Shown here piece by piece: positions 24,687 to 32,558 of a DNA stretch of 44,665 bases. The notes beneath the pieces were generated by a model. The model did no database searches. It was not told where the DNA came from and saw nothing but the letters and a program-made list of their open reading frames with translations. The stretch is from assembly GCA_023391835.1 (NCBI GenBank), contig JAEWAE010000078.1, positions 1 to 44,665 of the forward strand, in the 5' to 3' direction. Source of the stretch: Bacillota bacterium (GTDB lineage Bacteria; Bacillota; Clostridia; Oscillospirales; Ethanoligenentaceae). Every line of letters begins with the position of its first letter. Position 1 is the first letter of the stretch. The translations under genes and the position numbers were made by a program.

Positions 24687-25135
24687 ACCTTACATAAGTC
24701 TTTTTTCAGATAGACCATGTCAATAAGCTGCTTGCCGCATTCCATAATCGGATGGTCATAGTGATCGACAAAAAAATCTTTGACCCTATGGGATTCTTGA
24801 AAGCCGCATTTTTTATAAAAAGGAATCGTCAGCGGGCTGTCGCCCGTGCCGACCCACATAGTATTAAAATCCGAGCTATAGCAGCGGCAAATATGATCGA
24901 TCATCTGTTTCCCGTATCCCTGGCCCTGATATTGGGGATCTGTCGCTATATTTTTAAGCTCGCACACTTTGTGGCCCTCATCCGTGACCACACAAATCGT
25001 CTTTACGTCGTCATCAAAAAGTGCAAACATCTTCCCACGGCCTAAATATCTGTCGATCATACTTTCCTGCTCATCGGCAAGCAGCAGCAATTTTAGATAT
25101 TGCTTTTTATTTTCTGTGATTTGCTGAATTACCAC
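24683..25135 (-). CDS. GNAT family N-acetyltransferase
   Basis: The 150-residue acetyltransferase has the acetyl-CoA motif A, VCELKNIATDPQYQGQGYGKQMIDHI, followed by WVGTGDSPLTIPFYKKCGFQES. The acceptor is unknown. The GTG at 25135 has AGGAG seven bases upstream; an earlier in-frame ATG at 25162 has no ribosome site and would include the site itself as coding. Base use is much more AT-rich than in the flanking genes, suggesting horizontal transfer. It is the third gene of the AT-rich array. Confidence 0.9.
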   Translation of the reverse strand: MVIQQITENKKQYLKLLLLADEQESMIDRYLGRGKMFALFDDDVKTICVVTDEGHKVCELKNIATDPQYQGQGYGKQMIDHICRCYSSDFNTMWVGTGDSPLTIPFYKKCGFQESHRVKDFFVDHYDHPIMECGKQLIDMVYLKKDLCKV

Positions 25136-25166
25136 GTCACGGCTCCTTTTTATATAAATCATTCAA

Positions 25167-25243
25167 TTATGATCCAAATGAATATTGTAAATAGGCTGCA
25201 AAATTCGGTAAGTCTTTGCTGTTTTTCAGTGTACTCATATTTT
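25167..25243 (-). repeat. Island repeat copy 1 (R1), with 23-codon frame
   Basis: Beginning at 25238 it reads M-STLKNSKDLPNFAAYLQYS and ends at 25167. The first 40 bases are closely similar to copy R2. It starts ten bases after the stop of the methyltransferase gene. Confidence 0.6.
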
Positions 25244-25247
25244 GCAA

Positions 25248-26003
25248 TCAAGGCTTTTTCGCTAAATACAAAGCAATCGTATCGTTAAGTGTTATTCTAT
25301 TTCCCCCATTTATAATAGTCTTACGAATTCCATTATAAAAGCTTGATTTATATGGCTCTTGTAATGTGATATGCTCTACCTGCGTGCTGGCTAAGTATTC
25401 GACATACTCCTCGGCGGTATACACTTTTGTTCGTTTCCAATCACGACAATTGTAATCAACAAAGCCATAATTGACGACATTATCGTAATTCAAGCTGCAT
25501 GTATATTTTGTTTCAACATGAAAGTGCTCATCATATACTTTTTGTATTGCGTCATACAATGCTCCGTTCGGTGTCTTTTCATCTGTGCGGGTCATAAACA
25601 TTGCGAATGTCCCGCCGCTTTTCAGAAGATCATATACCTTTGGAAAGCCGATTTTTTCCGGTATCCACTGTATAGTCGCCGCCGAAAAAACCAAATCAAA
25701 TTTTTGCGTACCAAAGTCATGAGTTTCAAAGTCGTCGTTTATTATATTGAAATTACTATAAGAGCCAAATTTATTTTTTGTGAACTCCACAAAATGTTCA
25801 CCGAGCTCGATTGCTAAATAATTGCAGCCGGTTTTTAAGAATGGCTCGGTGGCTTGCCCTGTTCCAGGGCCAATTTCAAGTACGAATTTGCTCGCATCAA
25901 TTTTTGCATAATCGATTACATCCGCGAAAAGTTCGTCGCAGTAGCGAGGTCTCCATTTATCGAACTGCTCTGGAATTGTATCAAATGTTTTTCTAAAATC
26001 CAC
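25248..26003 (-). CDS. Class I SAM-dependent methyltransferase
   Basis: The 251-residue protein has motif I VLEIGPGTGQATEPFL, an acidic strand end in LAIELGEH, and FDLVFSAATIQWIPE, all typical of class I methyltransferases. The N-terminus DFRKTFDTIPEQFDKWRPRY matches a common Clostridia family of unknown substrate. The GTG at 26003 gives that N-terminus and follows GGAAG. A TTG at 26021 is possible but less likely. The gene is AT-rich, second of the array, and sits between repeats R2 and R1. Confidence 0.9.
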   Translation of the reverse strand: MDFRKTFDTIPEQFDKWRPRYCDELFADVIDYAKIDASKFVLEIGPGTGQATEPFLKTGCNYLAIELGEHFVEFTKNKFGSYSNFNIINDDFETHDFGTQKFDLVFSAATIQWIPEKIGFPKVYDLLKSGGTFAMFMTRTDEKTPNGALYDAIQKVYDEHFHVETKYTCSLNYDNVVNYGFVDYNCRDWKRTKVYTAEEYVEYLASTQVEHITLQEPYKSSFYNGIRKTIINGGNRITLNDTIALYLAKKP

Positions 26004-26055
26004 AGCGCCATTCACTTCCAAAATATAAATAATCGGATTCTGCTTTCAAAGAATA

Positions 26056-26110
26056 TCATAAGCAAACCGGTAAGTTCGGTAATCCTTTGTTATTTCTCAG
26101 TGTGCTCATT
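26056..26110 (-). repeat. Island repeat copy 2 (R2), with 17-codon frame
   Basis: It starts at 26109, where its ATG overlaps the stop of the transglutaminase-like gene (ATGA), and reads M-STLRNNKGLPNLPVCL. About 32 of the first 40 bases match R1. A GATTATTTATAT element, shared with R3, follows near 26035-26020. Confidence 0.6.
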
Positions 26111-26585
26111 TTGTACAGTTATTTTGCTTATTTCTTATAAACAGTCTCTTTAAACAAACGGGAATAGAGCCAAGATATCCAGCCACTACGATTAGCCCAC
26201 TATACTCTTTAACTTTTGAGATTGGAGTAAAGTTTGTATTACCATGGCAATTATCAGAATTACACGTACACACATCTTTTTCTTGATGATCAACGCAAAC
26301 TCTGCACCATGTATGACCTGATATGATATTTGTGCCCTTAAAAAACGCTTTACGACAATAGACAACTTGGACATTATATCCTAATTCTCGCAATATATCG
26401 CGGACACAAAATGCTTGCTGAACACAATAGCCTTTCCCGATCCGAAATGCCTTTTTATATGACGCAAACGGTATTTCAACTGAATACTTCATGCTTTTGT
26501 TAACAAGGCAGTTAACGTATTCAACCATATCCCAACCAGTCAGCTTGGTATTATTACATGCATTAACTGCATCACATAAGCGCAC
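26106..26585 (-). CDS. Transglutaminase-like cysteine protein
   Basis: The 159-residue protein carries a transglutaminase-type Cys-His-Asp arrangement: GKGYCVQQAFCVRDILRELGY, then SGHTWCRVCVDHQEKDVC. This fold is shared by transglutaminases, peptidases and acyltransferases, so the reaction is not predictable. It is unusually rich in cysteine (about a dozen). The GTG at 26585 lies nine bases after GGGGGAG; a TTG at 26603 would overlap that site. It is the first gene of the AT-rich array, downstream of its promoter. Confidence 0.75.
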   Translation of the reverse strand: MRLCDAVNACNNTKLTGWDMVEYVNCLVNKSMKYSVEIPFASYKKAFRIGKGYCVQQAFCVRDILRELGYNVQVVYCRKAFFKGTNIISGHTWCRVCVDHQEKDVCTCNSDNCHGNTNFTPISKVKEYSGLIVVAGYLGSIPVCLKRLFIRNKQNNCTK

Positions 26586-26613
26586 TTCTTTTTTCTCCCC
26601 CAAATATAAATAA

Positions 26614-26646
26614 TCAAAATTTTCCCCAACTTCTCAGTGCTTTCAT
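26614..26646 (-). repeat. Island repeat copy 3 (R3), with ten-codon frame
   Basis: It begins ATGAAAGCACTGAGAAG at 26646, encodes M-KALRSWGKF, and is followed by GATTATTTATATTTG just ahead of the first gene's ribosome site. It is a shortened relative of R2. Confidence 0.5.
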
Positions 26647-26767
26647 GATGTGCCGTTCGCCAAGCTGTGAAGTACGGCTAAAAATGCCCCATTAAGTCAT
26701 CGCATCGTTCGCCGGCCGCGTCCCCGCCTGTTTTTTCTGGCGCCCTAAGCCACGCAAATATATTCCA

Positions 26768-26796
26768 ATTATATCCTTTTGCAATTGTTTTTTCAA
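26768..26796 (-). promoter_or_regulatory. Promoter reading into the AT-rich gene array
   Basis: Minus-strand TTGAAA (26796-26791), a 17-base spacer and a perfect TATAAT (26773-26768). It lies about 120 bases ahead of repeat R3 and is the only clear promoter for the three genes. Confidence 0.75.
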
Positions 26797-26813
26797 TACT
26801 GCGCCATATCCCA

Positions 26814-26850
26814 CAAAAATTCCGCCCCGGCGATGAAACCGGGGCGGAAC
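26814..26850 (-). terminator. Strong minus-strand terminator upstream of the array promoter
   Basis: TTCCGCCCCGG and CCGGGGCGGAA (26819-26850) form a perfect stem with an inner loop, followed on the minus strand by ATTTTTG. It insulates the array promoter from upstream transcription. Confidence 0.75.
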
Positions 26851-26902
26851 TGGCGGCTCTTCCATTTCCCTGCACTTTTCCATTTTTGTGCAAAAGATAT
26901 GG

Positions 26903-26931
26903 TTGCAATGCCCAGAGAAGCGGGTTATAAT
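26903..26931 (+). promoter_or_regulatory. Plus-strand promoter facing the small-RNA candidate
   Basis: TTGCAA (26903-26908), a 17-base spacer and TATAAT (26926-26931). It converges on the minus-strand promoter at 27057-27085. The outer ends TTGCAATG/CATTGCAA are inverted copies. It could also drive the GGDEF genes about 300 bases downstream. Confidence 0.5.
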
Positions 26932-26942
26932 AAGCTTAACGG

Positions 26943-27050
26943 AAAACGGCCCGAAAAAAAGGGCCGAAGCAACCTGACGTGCTGGTAACACGGCAGGTCT
27001 ATGCAGGTGACGTGACCACCTACATAACCGGCTTTCGCCGGCGCTCCGAC
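26943..27050 (-). ncRNA. Candidate small structured RNA of about 108 bases
   Basis: Minus-strand promoter TTGCAA (27085-27080), 17 bases, TATACT (27062-27057) is followed by four consecutive hairpins. These are CCGG-CGAAAG-CCGG (27041-27028), TGTAGGTG/CACCTGCA (27024-27002), CCTGCCGTG/CACGTCAGG (26997-26973) and a terminator, CGGCCC/GGGCCG (26966-26947), followed by TTTT. No open frame with a ribosome site is seen. I do not recognise a known RNA family. Confidence 0.55.
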
Positions 27051-27056
27051 GATATA

Positions 27057-27085
27057 AGTATAAACGATTGGCCATCCCATTGCAA
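27057..27085 (-). promoter_or_regulatory. Promoter of the small-RNA candidate
   Basis: TTGCAA (27085-27080) and TATACT (27062-27057) on the minus strand with a 17-base spacer. Confidence 0.6.
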
Positions 27086-27150
27086 GGAGCGGGGGGTATT
27101 TTGCCCGTCGTGTGATTCCGGGGGTGGTACGGTTGGGCTTGTGCGTTTTG

Positions 27151-27187
27151 AGCGGGTGTAGGTTGTAATATACCTGCGCCCGCTTTT
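27151..27187 (+). terminator. Leader hairpin ahead of the GGDEF gene pair
   Basis: A 13-base stem with two G-T pairs joins AGCGGGTGTAGGT (27151-27163) to ACCTGCGCCCGCT (27172-27184), then TTTC. It lies about 40 bases before the first gene and may attenuate it. Confidence 0.5.
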
Positions 27188-27227
27188 CGGGCCTATTCCG
27201 TATTTTTGATCGTCAGGAGCTGAGAAA

Positions 27228-27497
27228 ATGCAGATGCTTGGTTCTTTTTCTCCCGAGGAAACGGAGCGCCGCATGGCGGAGCTGGAGACGGCCTATGACG
27301 CCGCCCACGCCGACCCGGCGAACACCGCGCGGCTCGAGGAGCTGCGGTTCCGGCTTGCCGGGCTTATCGGCCGGAATAACCTCAATATTTTGCGGGAATA
27401 CACCGACCGGCTCATCGCCCAGTATAACAGAGATTGTGACTGGTTTTACCAGAAAGGCCGGGAGGACACCCGCCATGACTTGCCAAACTGCCGGTAA
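27228..27497 (+). CDS. Small helical protein of unknown function
   Basis: The 89-residue protein is charged and predicted largely helical (EETERRMAELETAYDAAHAD, LEELRFRLAGLIGRNN, LREYTDRLIAQYNRDC). I do not recognise a family. AGGAG lies nine bases before the ATG. Its last 23 bases overlap the start of the GGDEF gene, so the two proteins are probably translated together and may interact. Confidence 0.6.
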   Translation: MQMLGSFSPEETERRMAELETAYDAAHADPANTARLEELRFRLAGLIGRNNLNILREYTDRLIAQYNRDCDWFYQKGREDTRHDLPNCR

Positions 27498-28152
27498 CGG
27501 CCCGGTCTTTTACCGGCTTAGCGCCGAGGGCCCGGAGCTTTTCCTCACTATATACCAGCCTGCCCGGATCAATGGCCGGCGAATGCTGCAAAAGCGTGTG
27601 GAAAACGTCACCGGGCGCTTTTCCGGCGGCGGAATTGCGGGGTTTCCCGGCTGCTTCCGGCAAGCCCTCTTTCAAGATGATATGACGGGGCTTTGTAACC
27701 GGCGGTTTCTCACGGCCGCTCTCACCCGCGCCATTCGGGAACCCCGGCCGTTTACCCTGCTGATGCTGGATATCGACCGTTTCAAGGCCGTCAACGACAC
27801 CCGAGGTCATGTGGCCGGCGACCGGGCGCTCCGCCAGTTGGGCAGGCTCGTCTGCCGTCATATCCGCAAGGGGCAGGATTGGGCGGCGCGCTTCGGCGGC
27901 GACGAAGTGCTGGTTTTTTTACAGGAAATCGACCGTCGTTCCGTTTCGCGGACGGCGGAACGCATCCGGCTGGCCGTCATGCGCCATGGGTTTGCCTGCG
28001 GCCGCGCCGTCATCCATCTGACTTGCAGCATGGGCGTCTGCCGGGTAGGCCACCCCGCCGCCTTCCCGTCAGTGGACGCTTTGCTGGAACGGGTGGATCG
28101 GAATTTATATCGCGCCAAGCACGCCGGCCGGAACCGGATCGCGTGGTCGTGA
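27475..28152 (+). CDS. GGDEF domain protein with GGDEV active-site motif
   Basis: The 225-residue protein has a C-terminal diguanylate cyclase fold: QDDMTGLCNRRFL at its start, then LLMLDIDRFKAVNDTRGHVAGDRALR and the signature RFGGDEV. The last signature residue is Val, not Phe, and the inhibitory-site position reads KGQD rather than RxxD. It may make cyclic di-GMP or only bind nucleotide. The N-terminal 65 residues are a short unassigned domain with no membrane segment. The ATG at 27475 has GGGAGG upstream and overlaps the preceding gene. Confidence 0.85.
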   Translation: MTCQTAGNGPVFYRLSAEGPELFLTIYQPARINGRRMLQKRVENVTGRFSGGGIAGFPGCFRQALFQDDMTGLCNRRFLTAALTRAIREPRPFTLLMLDIDRFKAVNDTRGHVAGDRALRQLGRLVCRHIRKGQDWAARFGGDEVLVFLQEIDRRSVSRTAERIRLAVMRHGFACGRAVIHLTCSMGVCRVGHPAAFPSVDALLERVDRNLYRAKHAGRNRIAWS

Positions 28153-28174
28153 AAAAGCCTATCCGCATAACAAT

Positions 28175-28200
28175 GAGCCGCCGCATTTTTGCGGCGGCTC
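28175..28200. terminator. Hairpin after the GGDEF gene
   Basis: GAGCCGCCGC (28175-28184) pairs perfectly with GCGGCGGCTC (28191-28200). The T-run is in the loop rather than after the stem, and a second TTTTTT lies 20 bases on. The remaining bases up to 28353 hold nothing I can identify. Confidence 0.55.
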
Positions 28201-28353
28201 ATCTGATTTGGCGGGCGGCTTTTTTACGGGATGAGCACCGCCCGGACTGGCCGCAATTGGCTCACCCCGCCGGGGCTGTTTCCGGGTGGTATCGGCTATC
28301 CGAGCGGTGAGTGCCGGGCGTATGCGGCCGCGGGGCCACCGGTTACTCCATCG

Positions 28354-30645
28354 CTACATTTTCAGACGGTATTCGGCGGGTGTGATACCGACGCTCTTTT
28401 TGAAATAGCGCTCGAAGCTCTGATTGTTATTATACCCGACAAGCGTTGCAATGGATTTGATGCTCAGGCTTTTATCCTGCAGCAGAGCCTTGGCGTTCCG
28501 GATACGGATGCTGTTAAGATAATCCGGGATGTTGACGCCCTTTTCGGCCTTAAAGACTTTCCGCACATAGGAGTAACTCAGCCCCAGATACTCCGAAATG
28601 TCGTTGACGCCGATGTCGCGCCGGCAGTTGGCATTGAGATACTCCTCGATGCGGTCGGCCGTCTTTTTCGGCTCCCGGCTCATTTCCGTGTACGCAAGCA
28701 GGGCGGAGTACCGGGCGACCAGTGCTTCCTCGATTTCATCGAGGGTCTCCAGCCGCGCGAGCTCCGAATAGACGCTGGTTTCCGTGCCGAACACATCCGC
28801 CGTGCGCAGGCACCGCTCGATCATCACGCGCAGGAGGGTGCTGCCCACCATCTGCGTGAGGATCTGGGTGATGTTTTCGCAGGAAATATCCGCGCGGCTC
28901 CGCAGCGACGCGATCAGCTCCCGGATCTTCGCCAGAAGCTCCTCCTTGCGGCCGGCCTCCAGCAGGTTGCGGATCTGCTCCTCCGTTTCCAGCGGATAGT
29001 AATAGGCGGTGCTGACAAAGCGCGACTCCCAGACGATGGTCCGCCCGATGCCCAGCTTCAGCTTCTGTTGGGCGGCGCCCTGCGCCTCCAGATAGGAGTC
29101 GCGGATGCCCGCCCGCTCGGTGCGGGGGGCCCCAATGCCGATGGTGAAGGTATGGGTCAGGATCTGGCCGGTCTCGCGGCGGAAGGTTTCCATGATGGTC
29201 CGGGTGTCCTCAACGGGGTCAGCTCCCCCCTCCGCGCGAAAATTGAGAACCAGGCAGACCTCCCCTTTCCGCAGGCTGCAGCCGATGCTGCGGCAGCGTT
29301 TGCCGGCGGCTTCGCCCACGATGCGGATCATCAGGTTTTTCATATAGGACCACTGATTTTCCCCGTAATTTTCGGAAGTGTCGTTGTAGTGGTCGATTTC
29401 CACCATGACACACAGAAAAATCTCGCCGTCGAAATAGTTGTCCAGCGGGGACTGCGTATCGTCCGCCGGGTCGCCGCCCGTCAGAATTTTGAGAATGTCG
29501 TTTTCCATCAGCTTCCGGTCGACTTTTTCCTGATTCATCCCCGCATCCTTATTCACAGCGTTGACGGCTTTCAGAAGCATGCCCATTTCGTCTTCATTCC
29601 CGCTCAGGCTTACCAGCTCCTTGGTGCGGATGGTCCGCACCATGGTGCGCAGCGGCGCATAGATCTTACGGGATATGAGGAACGCTGTCAGAATGCCAAA
29701 CGCGATGACCAGCAGCGTGATCAGCAGCGTGTTCCGCTGGATGACTTTCTGCTGATCCATCAGGTTGTGGATGGGGAATTTCCCCACATAGATCCAGTTA
29801 TTCATGCCCGTCTTATAGTACGAGACCAGTGTCCGGGTCGAGTTGACGGTGCAGATAAAATACCCCGCGCTCTTTTTGCTGTCGAGTATCCGCCGGGCAT
29901 ACTCCTGCTTCCCGACATTCCGGCACAACTGGCCGCTGTCGATATCGGATACGATCTCCCCATCCGTATCGATGATCTGCACATTTCCGCTTTTTCCGTT
30001 CAGGCTGCCGTTGATCATCTGGCTCACGGCGCTTTCCTTGAGGTTCATCACGATCGCGCCGTCCATGGAGGAAATATAAGGGGTGATCGGATAGATATAG
30101 GAAGTAATGTAAACTCCTGTGCCCGCGGTCCAGCCCGACGGGGTGAGCAGACGGGTATTGATGAAGGAGACCGGCTCCTTTTTATCCTTGTAATCCTGAT
30201 AATAGCGGATCCAGGCGGTGTCGGCAAAATCCGACAGCTTCACCAGATCGCTGTCGGATGTGAAAATATAGCCGAAATCGTCCAGATACAGATAGATGGA
30301 GTAATAGATATCGTCCGACTGATCCATCTTGACCATCGTGTTCAGCACCTGAGACAGGGTGATCTGCTCCCCGCCGCTGAAGGGAGCGGTTTGATTGCCG
30401 AAATCGCCGATGTCGGTCACGGATTTGTTCAGCGCCAGATAGAGGCTGTCTTTATACAGTGCGTTCTGCAGCTGACGGACGGCCTTGTCCGCGGTTTTCA
30501 GATTTTCCACACAGTTGTTGCCGATGGCGCTTTCCGAGCTGTTGAGCAGGGACTGATCCGACACGATATAGATTACGGCGACCGGGAGGATCACCAGCAA
30601 AGTAAAAGCGGCGAACAGCTTCATGAAAAACGAATGCGTTTTCAT
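28354..30645 (-). CDS. Membrane-anchored AraC-family sensor/regulator
   Basis: The 763-residue protein has an N-terminal membrane helix (LFAAFTLLVILPVAVIYIV), a roughly 250-residue extracellular Cache-like sensor, and a second helix near residue 290 (TLLITLLVIAFGILTAFLI). A HAMP-like linker and a cytoplasmic region follow, and it ends in two AraC helix-turn-helix motifs (GVNDISEYLGLSYSYVRKVFK, SIKSIATLVGYNNNQSFERYFKKSVG). Such one-protein regulators sense extracellular sugars and control the neighbouring transporter. The ATG at 30645 has only a weak GGGATGG site. The lpl-type transporter lies directly upstream. Confidence 0.88.
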   Translation of the reverse strand: MKTHSFFMKLFAAFTLLVILPVAVIYIVSDQSLLNSSESAIGNNCVENLKTADKAVRQLQNALYKDSLYLALNKSVTDIGDFGNQTAPFSGGEQITLSQVLNTMVKMDQSDDIYYSIYLYLDDFGYIFTSDSDLVKLSDFADTAWIRYYQDYKDKKEPVSFINTRLLTPSGWTAGTGVYITSYIYPITPYISSMDGAIVMNLKESAVSQMINGSLNGKSGNVQIIDTDGEIVSDIDSGQLCRNVGKQEYARRILDSKKSAGYFICTVNSTRTLVSYYKTGMNNWIYVGKFPIHNLMDQQKVIQRNTLLITLLVIAFGILTAFLISRKIYAPLRTMVRTIRTKELVSLSGNEDEMGMLLKAVNAVNKDAGMNQEKVDRKLMENDILKILTGGDPADDTQSPLDNYFDGEIFLCVMVEIDHYNDTSENYGENQWSYMKNLMIRIVGEAAGKRCRSIGCSLRKGEVCLVLNFRAEGGADPVEDTRTIMETFRRETGQILTHTFTIGIGAPRTERAGIRDSYLEAQGAAQQKLKLGIGRTIVWESRFVSTAYYYPLETEEQIRNLLEAGRKEELLAKIRELIASLRSRADISCENITQILTQMVGSTLLRVMIERCLRTADVFGTETSVYSELARLETLDEIEEALVARYSALLAYTEMSREPKKTADRIEEYLNANCRRDIGVNDISEYLGLSYSYVRKVFKAEKGVNIPDYLNSIRIRNAKALLQDKSLSIKSIATLVGYNNNQSFERYFKKSVGITPAEYRLKM

Positions 30646-30776
30646 CTGGCACACCATCCCGCATGGACTTTGCGTCTCTGACGACAAAGCGGCACGAAAG
30701 CACTTCCCTTCCCGTTGCGGCGGCTCCGATACGGCCGTTGCCGCCGGGGGCGGCGCGACGCCGAGCTCTTCCTCCG

Positions 30777-30805
30777 ATTATACCACATTGCGCGCGGTAT
30801 TCGAA
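30777..30805 (-). promoter_or_regulatory. Probable promoter of the sensor gene
   Basis: Minus-strand TATAAT (30782-30777) is perfect; the -35 candidate TTCGAA at a 17-base spacing is poor. The leader to the gene start is about 125 bases. Confidence 0.45.
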
Positions 30806-30843
30806 ATATAAAACGCATGGCCGCGGCAGCCGACAGCGGACGC

Positions 30844-30876
30844 AAAAGCCCCCATGTCTGGATCGGACGGGGAGCT
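30844..30876 (-). terminator. Terminator after the LplA-like binding-protein gene
   Basis: On the minus strand AGCTCCC and GGGGGCT pair with one G-T pair across a 16-base loop, followed by TTT. Confidence 0.5.
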
Positions 30877-30898
30877 CTTGCGCATGTCGGACCGACGG

Positions 30899-32494
30899 CT
30901 ATTTCAAGGTTTTGCCGGTTGTGATCTTATAGTTCTTGACATTTTCATCCACGATCGCCTGGCCGCCGGCCGCCATATAATCCTTGACCAGACTATCATA
31001 CAGGGAGCTGAACTGGTCGGGCTTACAGGTGATCAGCTTGGCCTGCATTTCCAGTGATTTGTCTGACAGCGTGCTGGCGTATTTGGCATTGGCGGTGTTG
31101 GGAAGGGCGGAGTAGTAAGGTGCGACGCCATCTTTCGAGTTGATTTTCGCGCTCTCTTCGATCTGGCTGGCGAAACCGGGATACCCGATAGCGGTAGCCT
31201 TGAGGTTTTTCTCGTCACTGCCGAGCTCGGGGCCGTTGCTGGTGATATCGTAGTCGACGTTCTGGACGCTTGTCATCATTTTGTCGCCCGTCAGAGTGGA
31301 GGGCGTAGTCGGCTGCGGGATACCGTCCACCATTTTATAGTCCACGCCCTCCTCGCCGTTTTGCAGGAAGGTGGTCACCTTGGTGTCGGACATCCAGTTG
31401 AGATACTTGACGGCCAGCTCGGCGTTCTTGCTGGATTTTGGAACGATGATATAGAACCCGTTGGGCGAATTGAGTGCCGTGGGGTATTTCCCCTGATCAT
31501 TCCGAAAGCAGCTCACCGGAACAAGGCTGGCGCCGGGTACGCTTTTCTCGAGGTTGGTCTCGATGCCGGGGGTCGACCGATAGACATAGTCCCAGTTGGT
31601 GCAGACAACGCCGCCTTTGCCGTTGGACAAATCCGCTTCGGCCTGTTTTCCGGTTTTGTCGATGGCGAAATCGGGGCTGATCAGCTTCTCGTTATACAGC
31701 TTATTCATAAATTGCATGTAATCTTTATAGCCGGGCATCGTCCAGCTGCATCCGCCCGCTGTCGTCATGTATTTTGCTAGGGTCTCCTCGCCCATGTCCT
31801 TGTAGAAGGAGTCCGGCAGGTTCGTCATGAAGATATTGGAATTGCTGCCGAGCGCATAAGCCATCGGCACGACGCCGCTGACATTCCCCGGGTTCTTGTC
31901 GCGGAACGCCACAAGATCCTGATAGAATTCATCCCGGTTGGTGGGCAGCGGCAACCCCAGCTTATCCAGCCAATCCTTGCGGATGAACGTGCCGCCGCTC
32001 AAGAGAATGGTCCGTTTGGCGGGAACGGCATACAGCTTGTTGCTGAACGTCCCGTATTTCAGCAAGTCTTTGCCAAGGTACTTCGAAAGCGTCGAGCCGT
32101 ATTTGGTCATCAGACTGTCGAGCTGCGTCAGGCCGCCCTGCGAATAGTAAGTGTAAACGGTGCCGGGGTCGTATGTAAAGCAAATATCGGGCGCCTGATT
32201 GGCGGCCATAAGCACGTTGAGCTTATCCGTCTCCTGAGAACGCGGCACAGGAATGAATTGGACCGTGCAGTTGTTTTTGGCGCCGAAATTGCTGTTGATC
32301 CACTTGGTCCAGTAGTTATTGTCCATCGCGGGCTGCCCCGGCTTGCCACGGTCGTATACTTCCACCGTCAGTGTGACTTTGGCGCCGGTCGCTCCGCCGC
32401 CGGAGATCTTCTGGCCGCTTTTACACCCGGTCATCAAACTCCCCATCATACTGACGGCCAAAATGGCGCCGAGTGCTTTATACCCATTTCTCAC
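30899..32494 (-). CDS. LplA-like carbohydrate-binding lipoprotein
   Basis: The 531-residue family-1 solute-binding lipoprotein has a signal ending SLMTGC. The mature part matches the LplA/YtcQ group: NNYWTKWINSNFG, RSQETDKLNVLMAANQAPDICF, FIRKDWLDKLGLPLPTNRDEF and GKGGVVCTNWDYVY. These proteins bind oligosaccharides and work with LplB/LplC-type permeases. The ligand is unknown. The GTG at 32494 lies nine bases after AGGAGA; a GTG at 32503 would be too close. It is the third gene of the operon. Confidence 0.9.
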   Translation of the reverse strand: MRNGYKALGAILAVSMMGSLMTGCKSGQKISGGGATGAKVTLTVEVYDRGKPGQPAMDNNYWTKWINSNFGAKNNCTVQFIPVPRSQETDKLNVLMAANQAPDICFTYDPGTVYTYYSQGGLTQLDSLMTKYGSTLSKYLGKDLLKYGTFSNKLYAVPAKRTILLSGGTFIRKDWLDKLGLPLPTNRDEFYQDLVAFRDKNPGNVSGVVPMAYALGSNSNIFMTNLPDSFYKDMGEETLAKYMTTAGGCSWTMPGYKDYMQFMNKLYNEKLISPDFAIDKTGKQAEADLSNGKGGVVCTNWDYVYRSTPGIETNLEKSVPGASLVPVSCFRNDQGKYPTALNSPNGFYIIVPKSSKNAELAVKYLNWMSDTKVTTFLQNGEEGVDYKMVDGIPQPTTPSTLTGDKMMTSVQNVDYDITSNGPELGSDEKNLKATAIGYPGFASQIEESAKINSKDGVAPYYSALPNTANAKYASTLSDKSLEMQAKLITCKPDQFSSLYDSLVKDYMAAGGQAIVDENVKNYKITTGKTLK

Positions 32495-32558
32495 ACCGTT
32501 CACTCTCCTGCCTGTTATTTATGCGAATGCGGAAGGGGCCCCATTCCGCATATCCGCC

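Noticed and set aside
24657..26646. Classical integron attC sites
   Set aside because: The repeats lack a shared RYYYAAC/GTTRRRY pair and a consistent inverted-arm structure. GTTAAGC in R4 fits, but the other copies do not, and no integrase is present.
28202..28240. Fifth island repeat at ATGAGCACC near 28229
   Set aside because: Only nine bases match, it is on the opposite strand, and the setting is GC-rich with no small gene beside it.
28231..30681. Very long plus-strand open frame opposite the sensor gene
   Set aside because: It is the antisense shadow of a clear AraC-family gene in GC-rich DNA, with no domain match and no ribosome site.
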